Of a DNA stretch of 64,000 nucleotides, positions 19,912-34,530 are shown in pieces. Every line of letters starts with the position of its first letter. The stretch's first letter is position 1. Origin of the DNA: Lichtheimia corymbifera B2541 (Eukaryota; Mucoromycota; Mucoromycetes; Mucorales; Lichtheimiaceae); contig JNEU01000773.1 of the NCBI GenBank assembly GCA_000697475.1, positions 1 to 64,000 of the forward strand. Reading direction: 5' to 3'. The notes under the pieces were generated by a model, which saw only the letters and a program-made list of their open reading frames with translations, was not told the DNA's origin and searched no databases. The translations under genes and the position numbers were made by a program.

Positions 19912-22398
19912 ATGGAAGGCATTTCGTCAGTGAATTCCAGCGATGGTGTTGAAGACGATGCATCCACTCGACCTGGTTCCTCTCGACTATCGCTCGGCTC
20001 CTCTCCTTCTGAACTTAGTGATGACGATGGCAATACTGGAATGAACGAAGGACCAGACGATGACTTTGCATTGGACGACGGCGAAGGATCTCTCACTCCA
20101 ACTGAAAAGATTGTCATGGACGAGGATGACAATGACCAGCTTCCAGTAGCGCAACCACCAGCACGACCATCATTATCGCCCTCACATGATCGTCAACCAG
20201 CAGTGGCAACTGTAACCACGGGAGATGATAATGCTGTTTTCGATGATGGATTATTCGAAGACAGTTCCGATACGCTAAGCAATGCCCCCATGGACATGGA
20301 TGATCGTGATGATGAGGATGACGAAGAAGAGCCGTTATTATCTTCATTATCGTTGACCGGTGATAACGCACCCTTATCGCCTGATCCTGAACAACATGAA
20401 CATGAATCCAAAGAAGAAGAAGAGGACGACGACGAGGACGACAAGAATGAGCAACAACAAAAGGGCGAGTCAGATACCACAGTTGCAAAAGAGGAAAAAC
20501 AACAACAACAACAACAACAACAAGCCAACGGCATTGTCAATGAGCCACAAGAGGATGTACATATGAAGGATGAAGAGGGTGATAGTGAAAAGGCACAAAC
20601 AAAGAGTACAATGAGCCCTGTCGAAGAATCATCCGCAGCAGCAGCAGCCACCACATCAACAACAGCAGCAGCAGAACCATCCTCATCTAATTCAACCCCG
20701 CCATCACCAACATCAATGTTGCCAGGAGACAAAAATGAAAACCAGCAACAGACCAAGATATCCGATAATGACAATGACACATCACCTACGCCACAATCAC
20801 CTACAACACCATCGTCAAGGAAACGGCGTGGCTCTCAATCCTTGGAGGATGAGGAATGGCAACAAAGGAGGTCTAGCAAGATGATGGAACTCAAAGAACA
20901 ACAAAATGGTTCAGATCATGTACCCGAAGGCTCTCAACTGCCATCTTCCAGCGAAGCTGAACCAAAAGAAGAGCCGAATCAGGAACAAGAGGACAAACCA
21001 GAGAAAGATGAAGGTATGGATTTATTTTATGGACCATTGTTGTTTATTTACATATCTTTTCTTTGCAGAGGAAGATGGCTGTGATCAAGAATACCAGCAA
21101 TGGCACAAGGAAGCTTTGGATGCATTAACCAAAATTGAAGTTGAATTTGCCCGGTTAAGAGACAAGTACGTATTTTATCATGTATCGGCAAGAGAAGAGA
21201 ATGGGCACTCACATAATCCTTTTTATCAGAATGTATCAAGAGAAAATGTCCGAATTGAATGAAGAAGCTCTGATGATTGCACAAGGTAACTTGCTGCTGC
21301 TGCAGCATGCGTATTATTTTTATTCTCAGCTGACAGCTTTCTGCAGGAACACACCCTGAATTGATGGCTATGATGGAGACCATCGAGAAGAAAAAGAATC
21401 AAAGGATACAGACTGCTGATGCGTGGAGGAAATACAAGCGTGTTAGCTATCAACGGCAATTTGAAGGATTGGAATACCAAGCCAACATTGACTTTGTGGT
21501 AAGTGACGCATATTCGTGTGCAAGGTGTCATGGCTCACATTAGTCTTTAGTGTGGCAAAAATGGTTTACGGAGGAGCATCTTGGATACGTTGAATCGGAA
21601 ACGATGGGATCTCGATACTGAGAGGGATAAGCTCAATGAACCGCTCACAGGTAAGGAGACATCAGCAGCATGCATATATCGAATCCAATTTGCTTACGGC
21701 AGAAATAGATGCTGATCGCGTTCCTGATGCAAATGTGCTTGTACATCGTAAACGTGGACAAAGCGAGGAAACAAGGGATTTACATCGGATCACGCACTCT
21801 ATTGGCTTTCCAATGGCACCCAAAGCAGAGGGGCTTGCAAAAGATACGGTTGAGGATGACCTGGTAGCTCTTGGGGTAAGCTAAGATATATATACTGGAT
21901 GGATCCTTGGTGTTACGTTGTATCTCACATACCATACACAATAGATTATACCTGCCAGTAAGTAACAATATCTCATCTTGGATGGATGTACATGCGTCTA
22001 AACGTTACATTCTGGCATCAGCGACTGCAACCAACCAAGAGAAGAAATCATCAACATTCAACATGACTCGCGACACATTAAAATCTAAAGTGCTGGACAC
22101 ACCGCTCGGGACGAATGTAAGCCCAATCTACGCCTATCAGGGACATCTACATTACCATGGAAAGGTTTTCCGTAAAGGGGATCAGTTCACTGTGGTGGAT
22201 GCAAATGCAGGGCGATATAGTGCCAAATTGTTAACGGCGACGGATACAGAGGTATGCCAATGATGACACAATGGATGGGCCATCAGCTTAAGAAACATGT
22301 AACAGGCACATATCCAGCGAACAGATGGCTCCAAAACCAAGTTGCCTTTTATACAAATGTCACGAGGAAAATACCAACTGTACGCCAAGCATTCATAG
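19912..22398 (+). CDS. DEP1: Sds3/Dep1-type subunit of the Sin3-HDAC complex
   Basis: Nine exons (19912-21013, 21069-21165, 21230-21285, 21347-21498, 21551-21650, 21703-21875, 21945-21957, 22022-22251, 22306-22398) sum to 671 aa. The first 365 residues are acidic and low-complexity (D/E, Q and S runs), as in yeast Dep1. The Sds3/BRMS1-type helical domain covers about 370-500: the helix with ALTKIEVEFARLRDKMYQEK, then MSELNEEALMIAQGTHPELM, and WRKYKRVSYQRQFEGLEYQA. The C terminus has a beta-rich segment ending FIQMSRGKYQLYAKHS. Family members are stable subunits of Rpd3/HDAC1 co-repressor complexes and act in the nucleus. Sds3 and Dep1 paralogues are hard to separate without a tree; the acidic N terminus favours Dep1. 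Exon 7 is only 13 nt. Confidence 0.85.
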
Positions 22399-23098
22399 CA
22401 TTCTCTCTCTCTCTCTCTTTGCTCCCCTCCGTTCAAACCTTTTGTTACCTCTCAACCCTTCTCCCGCTGCGTTCTCATTCTCAACAACCCCATTTAGCCT
22501 GTTCATCTACCATATAATAGGACGAAATGTTCAATGTACTAAACATTTATTCTTCATGAACGCTTGGATATATGTGGATTAGGATAATGTGTGATTGCTA
22601 GGAAATGGCAAAGAAAATAAGATGATCGGAATAGCCGTTTATGAATGAAATTCAATAGCGTCTTGCTTTAAGCACGGTGCGAATGCAATGACTCATTTGA
22701 CCATTGACCATGGCAATGCCATGTCTACAAAACACGAGCAATAAATTCGCTGATAAAAAGTTGCAACAGTCTAAAAGAGCTTTCCAAAACGTGCTTTGAA
22801 GCTTTTCACTTAAGAGGTGTCATCTATTACAAGTCCTAAAACGGCTGGCCAAGGGGCTGTGTTCGGAGTATGGGATCCACATCGCTCTTCGAATAATTGA
22901 ATAATACCACTTTCATTCCAAATTACATATCATTGAGCATCCATAATACGCTGATCATTACACCATTGTATTCCTGAAATGCTCCGCTGCATGATGGTGC
23001 AAAAACGGTATCGATACGACTACCTTTTTGCATTCTAAATTTGGAAATTTTGTGCTTTATATAGCACATTGTGATCCGAAAAATCAACAACAGCAATT
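22399..23098. other. Intergenic with CT repeat
   Basis: A CT run (about 22402-22419) starts just after the stop codon of the previous gene. The rest is AT-rich, with no ORF or RNA recognised before the tRNA. Confidence 0.4.
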
Positions 23099-23180
23099 CC
23101 GAGCTTAGCTCAGTTGGTAGAGCGGAAGACTGTAGTGTACTGCCATCTTTAGGTCGCTAGTTCGAATCTGGCAGCTCGGA
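23099..23180 (+). tRNA. tRNA-Tyr (GTA), with 9-nt intron
   Basis: The acceptor stem CCGAGCT pairs with AGCTCGG. The D arm is GCTC-AGTTGGTA-GAGC, the anticodon stem GAAGA pairs with TCTTT, and the T arm is GCTAG-TTCGAAT-CTGGC. The anticodon GTA is at 23132-23134. Nine extra bases (23136-23144) after position 37 sit where nuclear tRNA-Tyr introns always lie. Box A (TAGCTCAGTTGG) and box B (GTTCGAATC) are intact. A T-rich stretch near 23217 can end Pol III transcription. Confidence 0.93.
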
Positions 23181-23806
23181 TAACATGATCACAGCTTCAA
23201 AAGAGCTGTAATCATCTTTTTATTTTTGATTTTCGTGGATCACGTGATTTTTAGTTTTGCATGATGATGGATTTTTTTTTGTTGCTTCTTTCGTATATTG
23301 AGACAATCGAATTATCATTTCCTATGGTCCAGTTACTTTATCTGATTCCAAGGTGATGTCAAGTAGCGAACGACGGGATAAAATCAACGTCGGTAGCACT
23401 TTTAGGAAGATAACGTTTGTGCATCATTTATGTATTGTGGTGTATACCTACATGGCATATTACTTCCTTTAGATACTCATACCATGTTCTTGAATTGTTG
23501 ATATTGGTAGGCATGCGCGTGTACTATAATGCTCCATTCCTGCACAACGCGTCATGACCCTTCAGTGCTGAATAAGTCGTGTGCAGTGTGATGTTTTCTG
23601 AAAAAAACTTCCATTGAAAAAGCTGTGGCAGGAGTAACTGCCAAGCTGGGTGAATAAAGGATGAGGTGAAAGAACACCAAGTTTCATGCTGGGGATCGAT
23701 GTACCATTTTTTTCACTGCGTTCTATGCACATGGTCCACATTTCAGCCTCTCTTTAATCATGCAAGAGCAAGCACGATCCTTGTCAAGAGTCAAATGAGT
23801 GTTTAT
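23181..23806. other. Intergenic
   Basis: Spacer between the tRNA and the 3' end of the HET-domain gene. Only short T and A runs stand out. Confidence 0.4.
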
Positions 23807-25215
23807 TCACGATTGCTCGCAAGGGAGACCAAAATAGAAACCATGAGATAGGCGTTCGTACACATCAGACATATTTTCAGCTTCCCGTAAATCAATCCGG
23901 TATGCGAACGCAGGGAATTTGTAATTTTTGCCGTCGATCTCTGATTTTTCATTTACCATAGCCTCAGTATACTTCTCAAGCTCAGACATAAATCTTTGCC
24001 AAACTGCAGTCGGATCGCTCATCCTTGGAATTTTAATCTGGAACATGCCAAGCACACCGTAGACATAATCGACGGGATCCATGCAGCGCCTACTGGACGC
24101 ACCCAATGAAACAAGCAAGGATGAAATTTCTGATAGGCTCTGCTTTCCGATACGATATTTGTTGAAAGATCTAGCTTGGTATACCTCTTCCATAAAATTG
24201 AAAATATCCGCCTCATTCCCTGCTGTTTGATTCATTAGCTGTGCTTATATATATTACACCCAAGCATAGGGCATCACTTACCTAGAGCTATCGGGGCATT
24301 GGCGCAATTAGCTCTAAGATAAGATTCAACAACGACTGCGTCTTTAAAGCAATTAACTACATCATCTATCGTAGTGGTGTTGCTTTGAAAGTGATGATCG
24401 TCAGTTTCTGCCATAAGACGCACAGCTCCATAAGGTAGAGCCATCTCTTGCCAAGTCCAAACGCGCTTCCACCATTCACTTTGTTGCAGCTGATACACCT
24501 GCGCATGCAGCTGAGGATATTTCGCGTACAAACGTTTGCCGTTCATGATGACCTTTGAACGTGGCTCATATCCCGCATCAACGAGCTCTTCCCTCATATG
24601 CTTCTCGGTATGAAATTTTGATAGCAGGCTAGGCTCACAGTCAATCATGGCAATGCACTCTAGACAACAAGCATAGATATCGCCCATAATATCCAAGGGT
24701 ATATCAGTACGTGCACATAAGACATCGATCCACCAATAACTGTCGGGATGCGCCTTGAGGAGTGCAAGTAATGTGGCGCGTTTTTCAAGTCGCATAGGAA
24801 CAGGAGCTGCAGGTTGTCCATCCGTATCATCCACGTAGTTGCCAATTTCTTCCCATAACTGTAGATTGTCTTTTGAGATACCCCAAAGATGTGACAACGC
24901 ATAGTAAAAAGAAGGTATGGTTTTGGCGTCGGTGGCCCTCTTGATCATCCGTTGTCGATGGTATGGATCAGTAGCAGGTCGTATGATTCGCATTTTAGCT
25001 CCATCTTTAGGCACGTATAGAAGCAGAAAGTACATGTCGGCTAAGAGTGCACCCAGTCCTTTTTCGAAAAAGCGTTTACGGTGACCATCCTCGTCAGCCT
25101 CCAGACAACGTATATCGAGCTGAAGAGAAAGTATGAGGCTAATAACTTAGAATCAACAAGGACAATGTTTCAATACTTTGGTGGAGCTGTCGTCTTCATC
25201 AGTGTCGTATGTCAT
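23807..25215 (-). CDS. HET-domain (heterokaryon incompatibility) protein
   Basis: Three exons (25215-25177, 25119-24282, 24243-23807) give 437 aa. The HET domain lies at about residues 80-235, with the family hallmarks in order: YALSHLWGISKDN, YWWIDVLCARTDIP followed by MGDIYACCLECIAMI, and WWKRVWTWQEMALP. The N-terminal 40 residues are acidic then basic. The C-terminal 150 residues have no domain I recognise. The third exon uses the acceptor ATAAG, because the nearer CACAG would break the frame. In ascomycetes HET proteins trigger cell death when incompatible hyphae fuse and resemble NLR/TIR immune effectors. In this group the trigger is unknown. No partner NACHT or ankyrin gene is adjacent. 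Confidence 0.82.
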
Positions 25216-25802
25216 GTCGAGAAAAAGGGAAGAAAGAGTGTGGATGATGAAAAGAAGGCGTGGGATCTCTCTTTATGAACTCTGTTTTGTATTTCCATGC
25301 TGAGTAATAAAAGCATTGCCATATATAAGCAAACTCTATCTCATCTTTAATATGTTGCCAAAGATGCAGCCTGATGCAACTCTCTGATTGATTAAAAGAC
25401 TCCTTCATTTCAAGGAAGAAGATCTGGGTGCTTTGGAATATAATTAATGTAATTTCATGTACGTTAGCAGTCTTGGAAGATGGAATTCCAATGAAGGTTA
25501 CATGATCATCAGGCTGAAATCGTCGACCTAATATTGCAGATAGGATAGATCTCTTATTCAACGAAGGTGAATATTCAATACAACAGTTCCCTTGTTAACA
25601 CCTAGATGTCACGAATCATAGCCATCCCAACTAGCATATTGTATATATTTCACTAACATGATATCCTTTATTCTAACATTTATATCTTCTATATACGAAT
25701 GGTGTGTCTTTCGTTTTCTATAGTTACAATGTTTCAATCCTTGATACCACAAGTACCTCAAATATACATGCAAATGCATTTACATAGAAAAGAAATAGCC
25801 TT
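25216..25802. other. Intergenic, promoter of the HET gene
   Basis: A 120-codon minus-strand frame (25561-25199) overlaps this region but starts with TTG and runs into the HET start in another frame. It may be leader or an older exon and is not called. Confidence 0.35.
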
Positions 25803-27769
<1,967 letters not shown>

Positions 27770-29812
27770 ATCCTACGCGAAATGGAAAGAACCACATTAA
27801 GTGCTTACACGAGCTTTTGCTGAGATGAAAATGGCTCTTTGTTTCTCTACTCAGACGACCGCTTAGTTACCCAATTATGCAATATTGTAGTAGTCTAGAA
27901 TGCAATCCTGTATTGGTTACTGGATGATACGTGATACACGGCTGTCACCGAAGATACCACATTTTTGGATCATCATCATAGTGCTATGTATGGGTTGCCG
28001 AGCAACATGTGATCCATCCTACAAAAAAAGATTTCTATTGACTGACAGATAAAATGTTTTCTCGATAAGGATTTAATGAAGAGTTACCCGAGCTGGTTAG
28101 CCGGGATGGTAAATCAACAAGAGGATGAAACATACAATCGTGAGTGATGATGGTTAATGTGCTGACGTGTGCAAGGAGGCTTCCCTGGGATTATTGGTCA
28201 TGCAAAGAAGAAGAATAATAATATGAAATTGGACAATCAAATTGCCAATGATGGTTCAAATGCACGGTGTGTGTGATTGATAAAATACAAGCTCTAGTGA
28301 AAGCAAGTGTATGGATGTCGATCGTTAAAGAGGAGAATGAGCATAAATGGATGAGCAAAGCACACAATGGATTTCCTTGAGTAGTCGATACCCCTTTCTT
28401 TCCTCTCTTTGTCTTTGTCTCCCTTGTTGTTCTCAACATGGAATATGAGCACGCCATGGTGACAGCTGCACGGCATTCTCCCCAGAATCGGAAATGGATG
28501 AGGATCTAAACGGAGCTGCCAAACCAACATCATCTCGAATTTGCTTAGAATAGTCGATAAGCTTAGATGAAAGGTTTATCCACCATTAGTTCATCCGAAA
28601 AATATTAATGCAGCACCAAAAGTCGTGATTCTGCAATGATCAAGATAATAAACCGGAAAAGGCATTATTGGTGACACACATCTTATGTGCAGCAGCAGTA
28701 GCAATATGCTTGTGGGGTAGTACCAACAACACGTCATGGCTATGGCCGGATTGTTCGAGCGATACAAAGACCCTGATCCACATTAACGAGTAGCATAATT
28801 TCCTTTTGATAACTAGACTTGATTCTAATCTCGTCAGGGGGTATTGATTGTGTTCCAACTTGTGTTTTTAGAACTAGATAATGTGGTCTTTGCATTGCTT
28901 ATGGAGTACAGCACAACTCAGCGTGTTCGCGTGCCTGCGATCTAATTAGAGATATTGATCCGCAACAATAAGCCCATCCTACAGCAAGCAGCAGCAGCAG
29001 TAATAGAGCAGCAATAGCAGCAGCGTTACCCCTCAACCACCCCTATATTCCTTTGCCCATCATAATAATCATCATCATCATCATCGCCATTCATCCAACT
29101 AAGATTGGTGATCTGCAGTTATTCCAAACCCTCGTGCACACGCACACGCACACATATTGTATTGCTGCTGTGCCCTATTTTTATCCAATACTCAACAATT
29201 GACAACAAACCAGGGGATACCAAGACATGATACAAAACAAACATCAAGTTGCAATAGCCGTAGAAGCCTTTAATTGACAAACATAAATGATATCTAAGCT
29301 TGTTGATTTGGTTTCTTTGTTGATAGTGTTGCCATAGCAATAGCTGATCAGAGTGGGTATGCGTTGAAAGGTAGTAGTAGTAATAGTAGTAGTAGAACAA
29401 GTTGCCAGCTAAAGGCTAAGGAGACATGACCTCACCATTAGTTTCCATATTTCTTCATTGCCATTCCCCTGAACCTCGTGTTCGAGTTTACTTGCTTGCC
29501 ACCTTTTTCCGGTTCCGCTGTCTAGGCTTTACTTGCTCTCGCTCGCTCTCGATGGACTCGTCATTCCAAATTGAACGTTGCTCCTTAACGTGGAAACAAC
29601 CAAACACACACCACGCAACACAAGGCGGATGCTTCACAATATCGGATTGGACCAATCAAATTGGAAAGGCTGACTATCTCGGGTCGGCTCGAGCTCATCT
29701 GCAGATGCCCTTAAATACCCAGTTCTTTTTGTCACTGACATGTATTCGTTACCTTCTTTCTTACTTTCCTCTTCTCATTTGAATACTTTTGGAAAGAATA
29801 CACTTTTACCCA
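27770..29812. other. Divergent intergenic region, 2 kb
   Basis: Lies between Msi1 (-) and the zinc-finger gene (+), so it holds both promoters. It has simple repeats: CAG/TAG runs near 28985-29020, ATC runs near 29065-29085 and TAG runs near 29370-29395. No gene or structured RNA is recognised. Confidence 0.45.
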
Positions 29813-30979
29813 ATGTCTTCGTCTTGTATCCAATCGTCGTCGTTTGCACTCGGAAAACCCGAACCACAACCCACCAGTGTTCTTAATTTTGTGGATCCTA
29901 GCTCGTTGTCGTCTTCAGCATCACCGCCTTCATCCAATGCATCCCCTCAGATCCTAGAAACCAAGGAACATCCAGCCATTGATCGTCGCTTCAGCTATAC
30001 TGAAATGTTGTCTGAACATGTACCTCCTGCCACGGCTGCTCCAGATTATACACATGATGCCGCCAACAGCTATCATCCTCATTTACATCATCCAACCATG
30101 ACCAATTCTTCATCACCTTCCAACAGTAGCAGCGGTGATGAATACCACGCAGCTGTCAGCACCCCAAACAATACAATGCTAGCAGATCCCATGAGCATGG
30201 CTGCAGCTGCAGGGTTTGGTAACAACTTGTTCTCGCCTGTACATCCTCTTGCTGCTGCTGCTGCTAGTAGTATGGCTCCTCCGTTTCAACACAGGCACTC
30301 AATTGCAAGCCCTTCTCCTTTTGGATACTATGATAATGCTCCACCAAGACATCATTCTTTCAGCCATCCAAATGCATTTCTCGATCAACGCAATGATAGC
30401 CTTGTTCAAGGATTTGCCAATTTGTGTACCACTCGACCTGTCATGTCTTTTGGAAAGGAGGACCATTCTATGCGCATGGGCTATCCACCTCCACTTCCTC
30501 AACCCACAGCCCATGAAGCTGCCAACAACAGACGCTCATCATCCCAAGAAGGCAAACCACAAAAGACTCCCCGTTCTCGAGGTCGTCGCGTGTCCAATGT
30601 CCCCAGCAATGGTGTGCGCATGTTCACCTGCAAGGCTGATGGCTGTGGCAAAGTCTTTAAGCGATCAGAACATCTCAAACGTCATATTCGATCCATTCAC
30701 ACTTTGGAAAAACGTAAGTAATCATCATCATGTCATTTACCCTTGTGTACTCACATTTTTCTGTTTTTAGCCTTTGAATGTCCTTATCAAAGTTGCAGCA
30801 AGCGTTTCTCGCGCTCAGACAATCTCAATCAACATATTCGCATCCATCGTCATAGCACCAGCAATGGTACCAAGGATACTCCTAATATTACAGCACCAAA
30901 CAAGATCACTCCCCCTCCTACAAGCGTATCAGTATCTGCACCCACCAGCTTTCCAAGCTTCGCTCAAGCCTACATATGA
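29813..30979 (+). CDS. C2H2 zinc-finger transcription factor, Msn2/4 type
   Basis: Two exons (29813-30713, 30771-30979) encode 369 aa. The N-terminal 270 residues are disordered, rich in S, P, H and A. Two adjacent C2H2 fingers follow at about 283-335: FTCKADGCGKVFKRSEHLKR and FECPYQSCSKRFSRSDNLNQ, joined by a TLEKP linker, with basic residues just before (TPRSRGRRVSN). This finger pair with R, E, R and R, D, N at the DNA-reading positions is the Msn2/Msn4/Com2 class that binds AGGGG stress elements. The intron splits the linker. The exact regulon cannot be inferred. The ATG is the first after a pyrimidine-rich leader. Confidence 0.9.
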
Positions 30980-32937
30980 ACGACAACAACATCTTTTCCA
31001 TACTCAATTCTTTATCATATCAACAGGCATCATCAACTCATCAACAATAACTTCTCCAGCATACAAGCGAGGATATGTAATAAGCAGCATTTTTCTTCTT
31101 CTTCTAAGGCAATTCACACCATCATCACACGAGCATATTACCGCTGATATTGACTATGAGCGATCTCATCTCGTGGCATCTTTTTCTTCTCCTTATGACC
31201 CATTTCTTCTTCTTTTGATCTTTATTTCCCTTCATCATCGAAGCCTTAATACAACACTGTTTTCAACTCCCCGTTGGTGTACATATGATCAGTATAAAAA
31301 TTTGTTGCTTCCTTTTCTTAACAATAAATCACTTGCTTGTGAAGCAGAAGAATCTCTCTCCCCACCTTCATCATGATTCACTTTTTATTATGATTGGTTG
31401 TTACATTGTTGGACCCATTTCTTAGTCGGATTACGCATTAACAATGGATCCAAACGATCTTTATCGAGTAACGACACAATTCGTTATTTAGAAGCGTCTC
31501 TCTTTTGATCTTGCCTTTCATGGAAAAAAGATTGAGTGCACAGTCGTCATATCAACAATAAAGCCGAAAGCATACAGCACAACACAATGTCGGTCACCAA
31601 AAGAGGAGCTTGGTGTGTGGTTCAACAACGCTCTCACTCTCTTTGACAGCCATCTCATTCTCCTATCTGTCGTGAGACACATTTATCTTTTGCTCCGTGA
31701 CACCATCCATGTGTATGTGTGTGGTGCACTACTGACATGCCGAAATTCGACATTTGCTTTGCATGAAAGGCATCAGTCTCCGACACCTACTAAAAAAAGC
31801 AATCGCCATGTGCATGAGTTGCACGAGGAACGTACACACCTCCCTATTCGTCCAGTCCCTAGCCCCAACGTTTACCATCGTTCCTCTTACATTATTGTCT
31901 CCTTAGTAATTTACGAGTGAGTAATGGATTATCTCCAGATTTGATAAATGTCACATCCTCAGTTCCGGATTGACAGTAGAGAGACGTCCCATTGCAACAT
32001 GTGATTTCTTCTACATCGTTGTCGAGCCAAACAACGCTGTTTTAGAACACTCCATTGTTGTTGATCCTATCAGATATGGTATCATTGGAGTGGGTTCACG
32101 TGCGTCCCTTGATGATGATGAATGACTTTATAAAGATTCACTATCCGCATGATGATGAAGATTCTTCCTTGTCAACAATTCGTCTTGTGTCGTCCGTCAT
32201 GTGATTCTAATCAGCGGAGAGAACCCTTTTCTCAGGTCCGCCTTGTCATCATCTGCAAGGGATGATATTGTTACATGTCGTTAATGGTTGCTGCATTTTG
32301 ACTAATGCAAAATAGGAAAGGGGTGTACAAAGTATAAGCACATAGCTTGGACGAATGGCATGATCCTCTGGTAAATTGGCTGAAAATGTTGCTTCGCAAC
32401 TGTCACCATAGAAACGTCCAAGGAAATGGCTCTATCTCTCCATTTCGCTCCGATAAATCTTATCGTACCCACAGAAAAGGATGTCACTCAAATCTCGGCA
32501 TATTAATCCTTACATAAACATGCTTTTATTGCTACGTGAATCCTCATGATGCATATAATCCTTCTATTCATGTGATTGGGATGGCATTGGTAGTCACAGT
32601 AACCGAGAGATGAGAAAGAAACAGCGCACAAGTACTCATACACGACCTGAGCCTGCTCTTATAATATTGTGAGACAGTGACCTGCATGGGCTAGCTACTA
32701 ATTAACATGTAAGCCTGTTTTATATGCGAAGATTATACGAAGACCATGTGCAATGGAATAGGATGCGGATTTATTGGGTGGGATTATAGTGGATATAATG
32801 CTACTCGAGAAAATGAGCACCATAATGCGGCTGACTAGGATGGGCCAATCAATCCAGTTGGCTGTGGTTGAAACCAATAATCTGCCAAAAAAAAATCTTC
32901 ACAATCAACTCTTTCACCTCGAGTCAGCAGCATAAAC
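30980..32937. other. Intergenic, 2 kb
   Basis: Long 3' flank of the zinc-finger gene and promoter of Nop53. Some 60-200 codon frames occur near 30980-31920 but lack ATG-plus-splice support or any motif. No RNA gene seen. Confidence 0.4.
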
Positions 32938-33510
32938 ATGGCCGACACAGCAGTAGCAAAGAAACTTCAACCGAGCCGTAAAGGAAAAAAGGCATGGAGA
33001 AAGAACATTGACATGGAGCCCGTTGAAGAGGGTCTTGAATCCTACAGAGGAGAAGAAAGAGTCAGGTAAATTCTGTCCACCCACACATTCAGGTCGGATC
33101 GTCGAGATTGAACGAATACAATTCAATAGAGGCAAGGTGTCTGATGGCGACGACCTATTTACTATTGATACAACGGGTGATGCTGCAGGTAATTGAAACT
33201 GTAAAGATACGAGGTTGACTAGGATACTGATACGATCACATGACTCCTTCTTAGTACGAAGACAAGTTGCCAAAGATCGACCTCTACGAGTAGACGAGAT
33301 TTTGAACCAACGATCCGCTGTCCCTGGTGTTACCAATCGTGTCAGAAAGCCTGCGCAAGAAAAGACCATCTCCAAGTATACAAAGCAACAGATCGATAAG
33401 ATTGCAAAGCGCAAAAGTCAACAGGATGCTTCACCATTACCGAAAAAGAAGAGCAAACACTCAACTGCACCTTCATATGACATGTGGGGAGATGGTATGC
33501 TGGTTAATGG

Positions 33511-33545
<35 letters not shown>

Positions 33546-34530
33546 CAAAGTTGCTCACCGTTTTATTCAAATAGAACCTGCTGCAGAGCCTGTTGAAGAA
33601 AACAGCTATCTCGATGTTGTCAAGGAACGCAAAGTCAACGTAAGTGAAGTAATGGATGGAGAGAGAAAAGAGATCAATGGGATTTAAAAGGGTCATGTGT
33701 GTTACATAGGCTCCTGTCACCCTCAAAAGAAAACCAACCGCAGCAGTACATCAACCAGCCGTCGCTGTTCCACATGCTGGTGCCTCATATAACCCAACAA
33801 TGGAAGATCATCAAGCACTTTTGAGACAAGCACATGAGATGGAAGAGAAGAAGGAGGCAGAATCGCTCAAGTTGAAGGAGAAGCTTTCTTATCGCAAGGA
33901 ACTCGACGATATCGCCCATGAACTCGAGCAATCATTAGAGGATGAGGATGAGGAATCAGCACCTGAATCTGATCATGATGAGGCTGGTGCAGTACAACAA
34001 AGCAACAACAAGGAAGCCAAGCGAAAGACAAGAGCACAGCGAAACAAGGAAAAGCGTGTGAGGTTGGAGCAAATCATGAACAAGAAGAAACAGCATGAAA
34101 AGGAGATCCGTAAGCAGATTGATCACTTGAATCATATCGAAGAGGAAGTCAAGCAGCATCAGGAAAAGTTGAAGGCGATGGCTGAAAAGCGGCAAGAGAT
34201 CAGAGAATATATCGAGAAGGAAGGCGTAAAGCGATTAGGCAAGCATTATGTCAAGGAACGAGCTATTGATGTTCAATTACAAGATGAATTAAGCGAGTCC
34301 TTAAGGCAACTCAAGGTAAAGTATTCATTGCTCGCATATATCATCCTAATCCATATCACTGATTATCTTTCGAATAGCCCGAAGGAAGTCTATTGCATGA
34401 TCGACAACACAGCCTTCAAAAACGCAACATTATCGAGCCCCGAGTAGAAGTCAAGCCATTCAAAAAGTATACACCAAAGGTATACGAGAAGCGATCTTAC
34501 AAACAGTTTGATGCCAAGCATAGCAAATAG
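32938..34530 (+). CDS. NOP53: Ribosome biogenesis protein Nop53 (PICT1/GLTSCR2 family)
   Basis: Six exons (32938-33065, 33130-33188, 33255-33494, 33575-33639, 33710-34315, 34378-34530) give 416 aa. The family N terminus is present (RKGKKAWRKNIDM, then VEEGLESYRGEE), followed by LFTIDTTGD and RPLRVDEILNQRSAVPGV. A long charged coiled coil follows (about 240-350, with KTRAQRNKEKRVRLEQI), and the C-terminal PKVYEKRSYKQFD block. Nop53 is a nucleolar 60S factor that brings Mtr4 and the exosome to trim the 7S pre-rRNA. The first intron must use the acceptor AATAG at 33129; the nearer TTCAG leads to a stop. Intron 3 carries a TA microsatellite (33512-33542). Confidence 0.92.
33512..33542. repeat. 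(TA)n microsatellite in Nop53 intron 3
   Basis: About fifteen TA units inside the intron, 17 nt after the donor site. Confidence 0.85.

Noticed and set aside
20193..20780. 195-codon minus-strand ORF rich in S, C and V
   Set aside because: Antisense of the acidic low-complexity N terminus of the Sds3/Dep1-like protein; the repeats create the open frame.
25199..25561. 120-codon minus-strand frame upstream of the HET gene
   Set aside because: No ATG start, overlaps the HET start in another frame, and no splice link improves the HET protein.
29578..29590. CTCCTTAACGT, resembling a U12-type intron branch site
   Set aside because: No (A/G)TATCCTT donor upstream and it lies in a promoter region. 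One match to a short consensus is expected by chance. No U12-type intron was found in the modelled genes.
30980..31376. Plus-strand frame continuing for 200 codons past the zinc-finger gene
   Set aside because: It is another frame of the last exon and 3' flank; the finger frame ends cleanly with TGA at 30979.
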